Shown: in pieces, positions 12,715 through 14,187 of the stretch | How positions within the stretch are numbered: position 1 is the stretch's first letter | How the letters are laid out: each line of letters opens with the position of its first letter | Assembly (NCBI GenBank): GCA_016649675.1 | Contig: JAENXG010000038.1 | Span: 1 to 14,187 of the forward strand | DNA from: Methyloceanibacter sp. | GTDB lineage: Bacteria; Pseudomonadota; Alphaproteobacteria; Rhizobiales; Methyloligellaceae | Length of the DNA stretch: 14,187 nt | Direction: 5' to 3' | Notes under the pieces: model-generated | The model's input: only the letters and a program-made list of their open reading frames with translations | The model's database searches: none | What the model was told of the DNA's origin: nothing | Translations under genes and position numbers: made by a program

Positions 12715-14151
12715 ATGTCGCAACTTTCCATGCCAAATCCGGATCTCGCGGTCCTTCAGCGCCGGACCGACATCCTGCGGCAGCTGAAGAGGCTCGTGCC
12801 GGAAGCGAGCCTGATCACCGACCAGGAAGGCAGGCGCACCTTCGAGACCGACGCGCTCACCGCCTATCGCTGCCTGCCGCTTGCGGTCGTGCTGCCGAGC
12901 ACCACCGAGGAGGTGAGCAAGATCCTCCACTTCTGCCATGAAAATCACGTCAAAATCGTGCCGCGCGGCGCCGGCACCTCGCTGTCGGGCGGGGCGTTGC
13001 CGCTCGAGGATGCGATCGTGCTCTGCCTCGCGCGCATGAGCAAGGTGCTCTCCATCGACCTCCCCAACCGCGTGGCCCGCGTCGAGGCAGGCCTCACCAA
13101 TATCGGCATCTCCCAGGCGGTCGCGGCGGAGGGCTTCTTCTATGCGCCCGACCCCTCGAGCCAGATCGCCTGCACCGTGGGCGGCAACGTCGCCACCAAT
13201 TCCGGCGGGGCGCACTGCCTGAAATACGGGGTCACCACCAACAATATTCTGGGCGTCCGCATAGTGCTGATGAGCGGAGAGGTGATCGATATCGGCGGCG
13301 CCAGTCTCGACGCTCCCGGTTACGATTTCCTCGCTCTGATCACAGGCTCGGAGGGCCAGCTCGGGGTCGTCACCGAGGTGACCGTGCGCCTGCTCAAGGC
13401 CCCCGAAGGGGCGCGCCCGATGCTGCTCGGCTTCGACTCCAATGAGGCGGCCGGAGCCTGCGTCGCCGGCATCATCGCCGCCGGCATCGTTCCCGTGGCG
13501 CTCGAGTTCATGGACCGGCCGGCCATCCATGTCTGCGAGCACTTCGTCAAGGCCGGCTATCCGCTCGATGTCGAGGCGCTCCTCATCGTCGAGGTGCAGG
13601 GCTCCGAGGACGAGATCGATACCTTGCTCGAGAAGATTGGCGAGATCGCCATGGACTTTAACCCGGTCATGATGCGCCGGAGCCAAAGCGCCGAGGAGAC
13701 CGCACTCATCTGGAAGGGCCGCAAGGCAGCCTTCGGCGCCATCGGACAGCTGTCCGATTATTACTGCATGGACGGCGTCATCCCGCTGTCCAAGCTCACC
13801 AAGGCGCTCGACGAGATCGGCTGGATTTGCCGGCGCTACCGCTTCGACGTGGCCAACATCTTTCATGCCGGCGACGGCAACCTGCATCCTCTCATCCTCT
13901 ACAACGCCAACGATCCGCTCCAGCTCGAGCGGGTCGAGCTGTGCGGCGCGGAGATCTTGAAGCTGTGCGTCTCGCTCGGGGGCTGCCTGACCGGCGAGCA
14001 TGGCGTCGGCGTTGAGAAGCGTGAGTTGATGTGCCTGCAATATACCGACATCGATCTGGCTCAGCAGATGCGGGTGAAGGCCGTGTTCGATCCGGACTGG
14101 CTGCTCAATCCCGGCAAGGTGTTTCCGCTGGAAGGACGTGGGGTCCAGTGA
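12715..14151 (+). CDS. glcD: FAD-linked oxidase, GlcD / D-lactate dehydrogenase family
   Basis: The 478 residues match GlcD length. The FAD-binding PCMH domain spans about 50-230: VVLPSTTEEV, PRGAGTSLSGG (83-93), APDPSSQ (144-150), GGNVATNSGG (156-165) and GSEGQLGVVTEVT (211-223). The C-terminal substrate and FAD-cap domain has the conserved FHAGDGNLHP (383-392), GEHGVGVEK (427-435) and LLNPGKVFP (463-471). These flavoproteins oxidise glycolate or D-lactate; GlcD needs GlcE and GlcF, whereas stand-alone D-lactate dehydrogenases pass electrons to quinone or cytochrome c. No glcE or glcF is visible, but the window ends 36 bases after the stop. GGAG lies 6 bases before the ATG; a second ATG at 12730 (MPNPDL) is possible. 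The neighbours (lutABC, TRAP protein, cytochrome c) support a 2-hydroxyacid substrate. The symbol states the family, not a proven substrate. Confidence 0.9.
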   Translation: MSQLSMPNPDLAVLQRRTDILRQLKRLVPEASLITDQEGRRTFETDALTAYRCLPLAVVLPSTTEEVSKILHFCHENHVKIVPRGAGTSLSGGALPLEDAIVLCLARMSKVLSIDLPNRVARVEAGLTNIGISQAVAAEGFFYAPDPSSQIACTVGGNVATNSGGAHCLKYGVTTNNILGVRIVLMSGEVIDIGGASLDAPGYDFLALITGSEGQLGVVTEVTVRLLKAPEGARPMLLGFDSNEAAGACVAGIIAAGIVPVALEFMDRPAIHVCEHFVKAGYPLDVEALLIVEVQGSEDEIDTLLEKIGEIAMDFNPVMMRRSQSAEETALIWKGRKAAFGAIGQLSDYYCMDGVIPLSKLTKALDEIGWICRRYRFDVANIFHAGDGNLHPLILYNANDPLQLERVELCGAEILKLCVSLGGCLTGEHGVGVEKRELMCLQYTDIDLAQQMRVKAVFDPDWLLNPGKVFPLEGRGVQ

Positions 14152-14187
14152 CCGGACATATGCGTGTCGGCTTCCATGCTCCTGACA
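14148..14187 (+). CDS. Start of a further plus-strand gene, cut by the window edge
   Basis: GTG at 14148 overlaps the TGA of the GlcD-like gene, and an in-frame ATG follows at 14160; the frame stays open to the end and reads MTGHMRVGFHAPD. The overlap suggests translational coupling and one operon with the flavoprotein gene. glcE would be expected here, but the residues MRVGFHAPD do not resemble a typical GlcE start and are closer to the first strand of a GT-B glycosyltransferase. Thirteen residues cannot decide this. Confidence 0.4.
   Translation, partial: MTGHMRVGFHAPD

Noticed and set aside
12585..12941. 118-residue plus-strand frame starting before glcD
   Set aside because: It enters glcD in another frame, has Ala/Arg-rich random composition and no ribosome site.
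12709..14040. 443-residue minus-strand open frame antisense to glcD
   Set aside because: Asp/His/Gly-rich antisense reading; the plus strand has every GlcD motif in order.
1..14187. CRISPR array, insertion sequence, integrase, phage or toxin-antitoxin genes
   Set aside because: No regularly spaced repeats, terminal inverted repeats, transposase motifs or small toxin pairs were found by reading both strands; all long frames are accounted for by housekeeping, envelope or metabolic genes.

Overview
The window looks like chromosomal DNA of an alphaproteobacterium, most likely Hyphomicrobiales (Rhizobiales). Reasons: high G+C by eye; a short Phasin_2-type phasin preceded by a TGC-rich palindrome of the kind bound by PhaR; a cytochrome c2-like protein; and above all a tRNA-His with no encoded G at position -1, a G1:U72 pair and A73, the form described for a clade of alphaproteobacteria. 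I see no insertion sequence, integrase, phage gene or CRISPR array.

Region 1 (1-2650) holds small units: the N-terminal part of a PAS-domain sensor protein (minus strand, cut by the window edge), a phasin gene (plus) with its own terminator, tRNA-His(GUG) with a plausible sigma-70 promoter, a 36-residue lipoprotein gene (minus), and a 100-residue secreted protein of unknown function (minus). Each of the two minus-strand small genes is followed by a hairpin whose U-tract reads on the minus strand.

Region 2 (2676-7760) is an envelope polysaccharide module. A plus-strand GT4-type glycosyltransferase converges with a minus-strand trio: a WbpM-like membrane nucleotide-sugar 4,6-dehydratase, a WecA/WbpL-like polyprenyl-phosphate sugar-1-phosphate transferase and a WbpV-like SDR reductase/epimerase. 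The trio is tightly packed and translated in that order. By analogy with wbpM-wbpL-wbpV of Pseudomonas aeruginosa and the wre genes of Rhizobium etli, it could make UDP-N-acetyl-quinovosamine (or a related deoxyaminosugar) and start an O-antigen-type chain on undecaprenyl phosphate.

Region 3 (7870-14187) is a 2-hydroxyacid oxidation module. lutA-lutB-lutC (minus) encode the iron-sulfur L-lactate oxidation complex. A TRAP-type solute-binding protein of the TakP/lactate-binding type (plus) is divergent from lutA and has no membrane partners in the window. It converges on a soluble cytochrome c gene (minus), which in turn is divergent from a GlcD/D-lactate dehydrogenase-type FAD oxidase (plus). 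Together these suggest uptake and oxidation of lactate and/or glycolate. The last 40 bases begin another plus-strand frame that cannot be identified.

Most of the window is ordinary for the group. The points most worth a second look are the tRNA-His, the tiny lipoprotein, the orphan binding protein with a Pro/Ala/Gln tail, and the inverted repeats in divergent intergenic regions.
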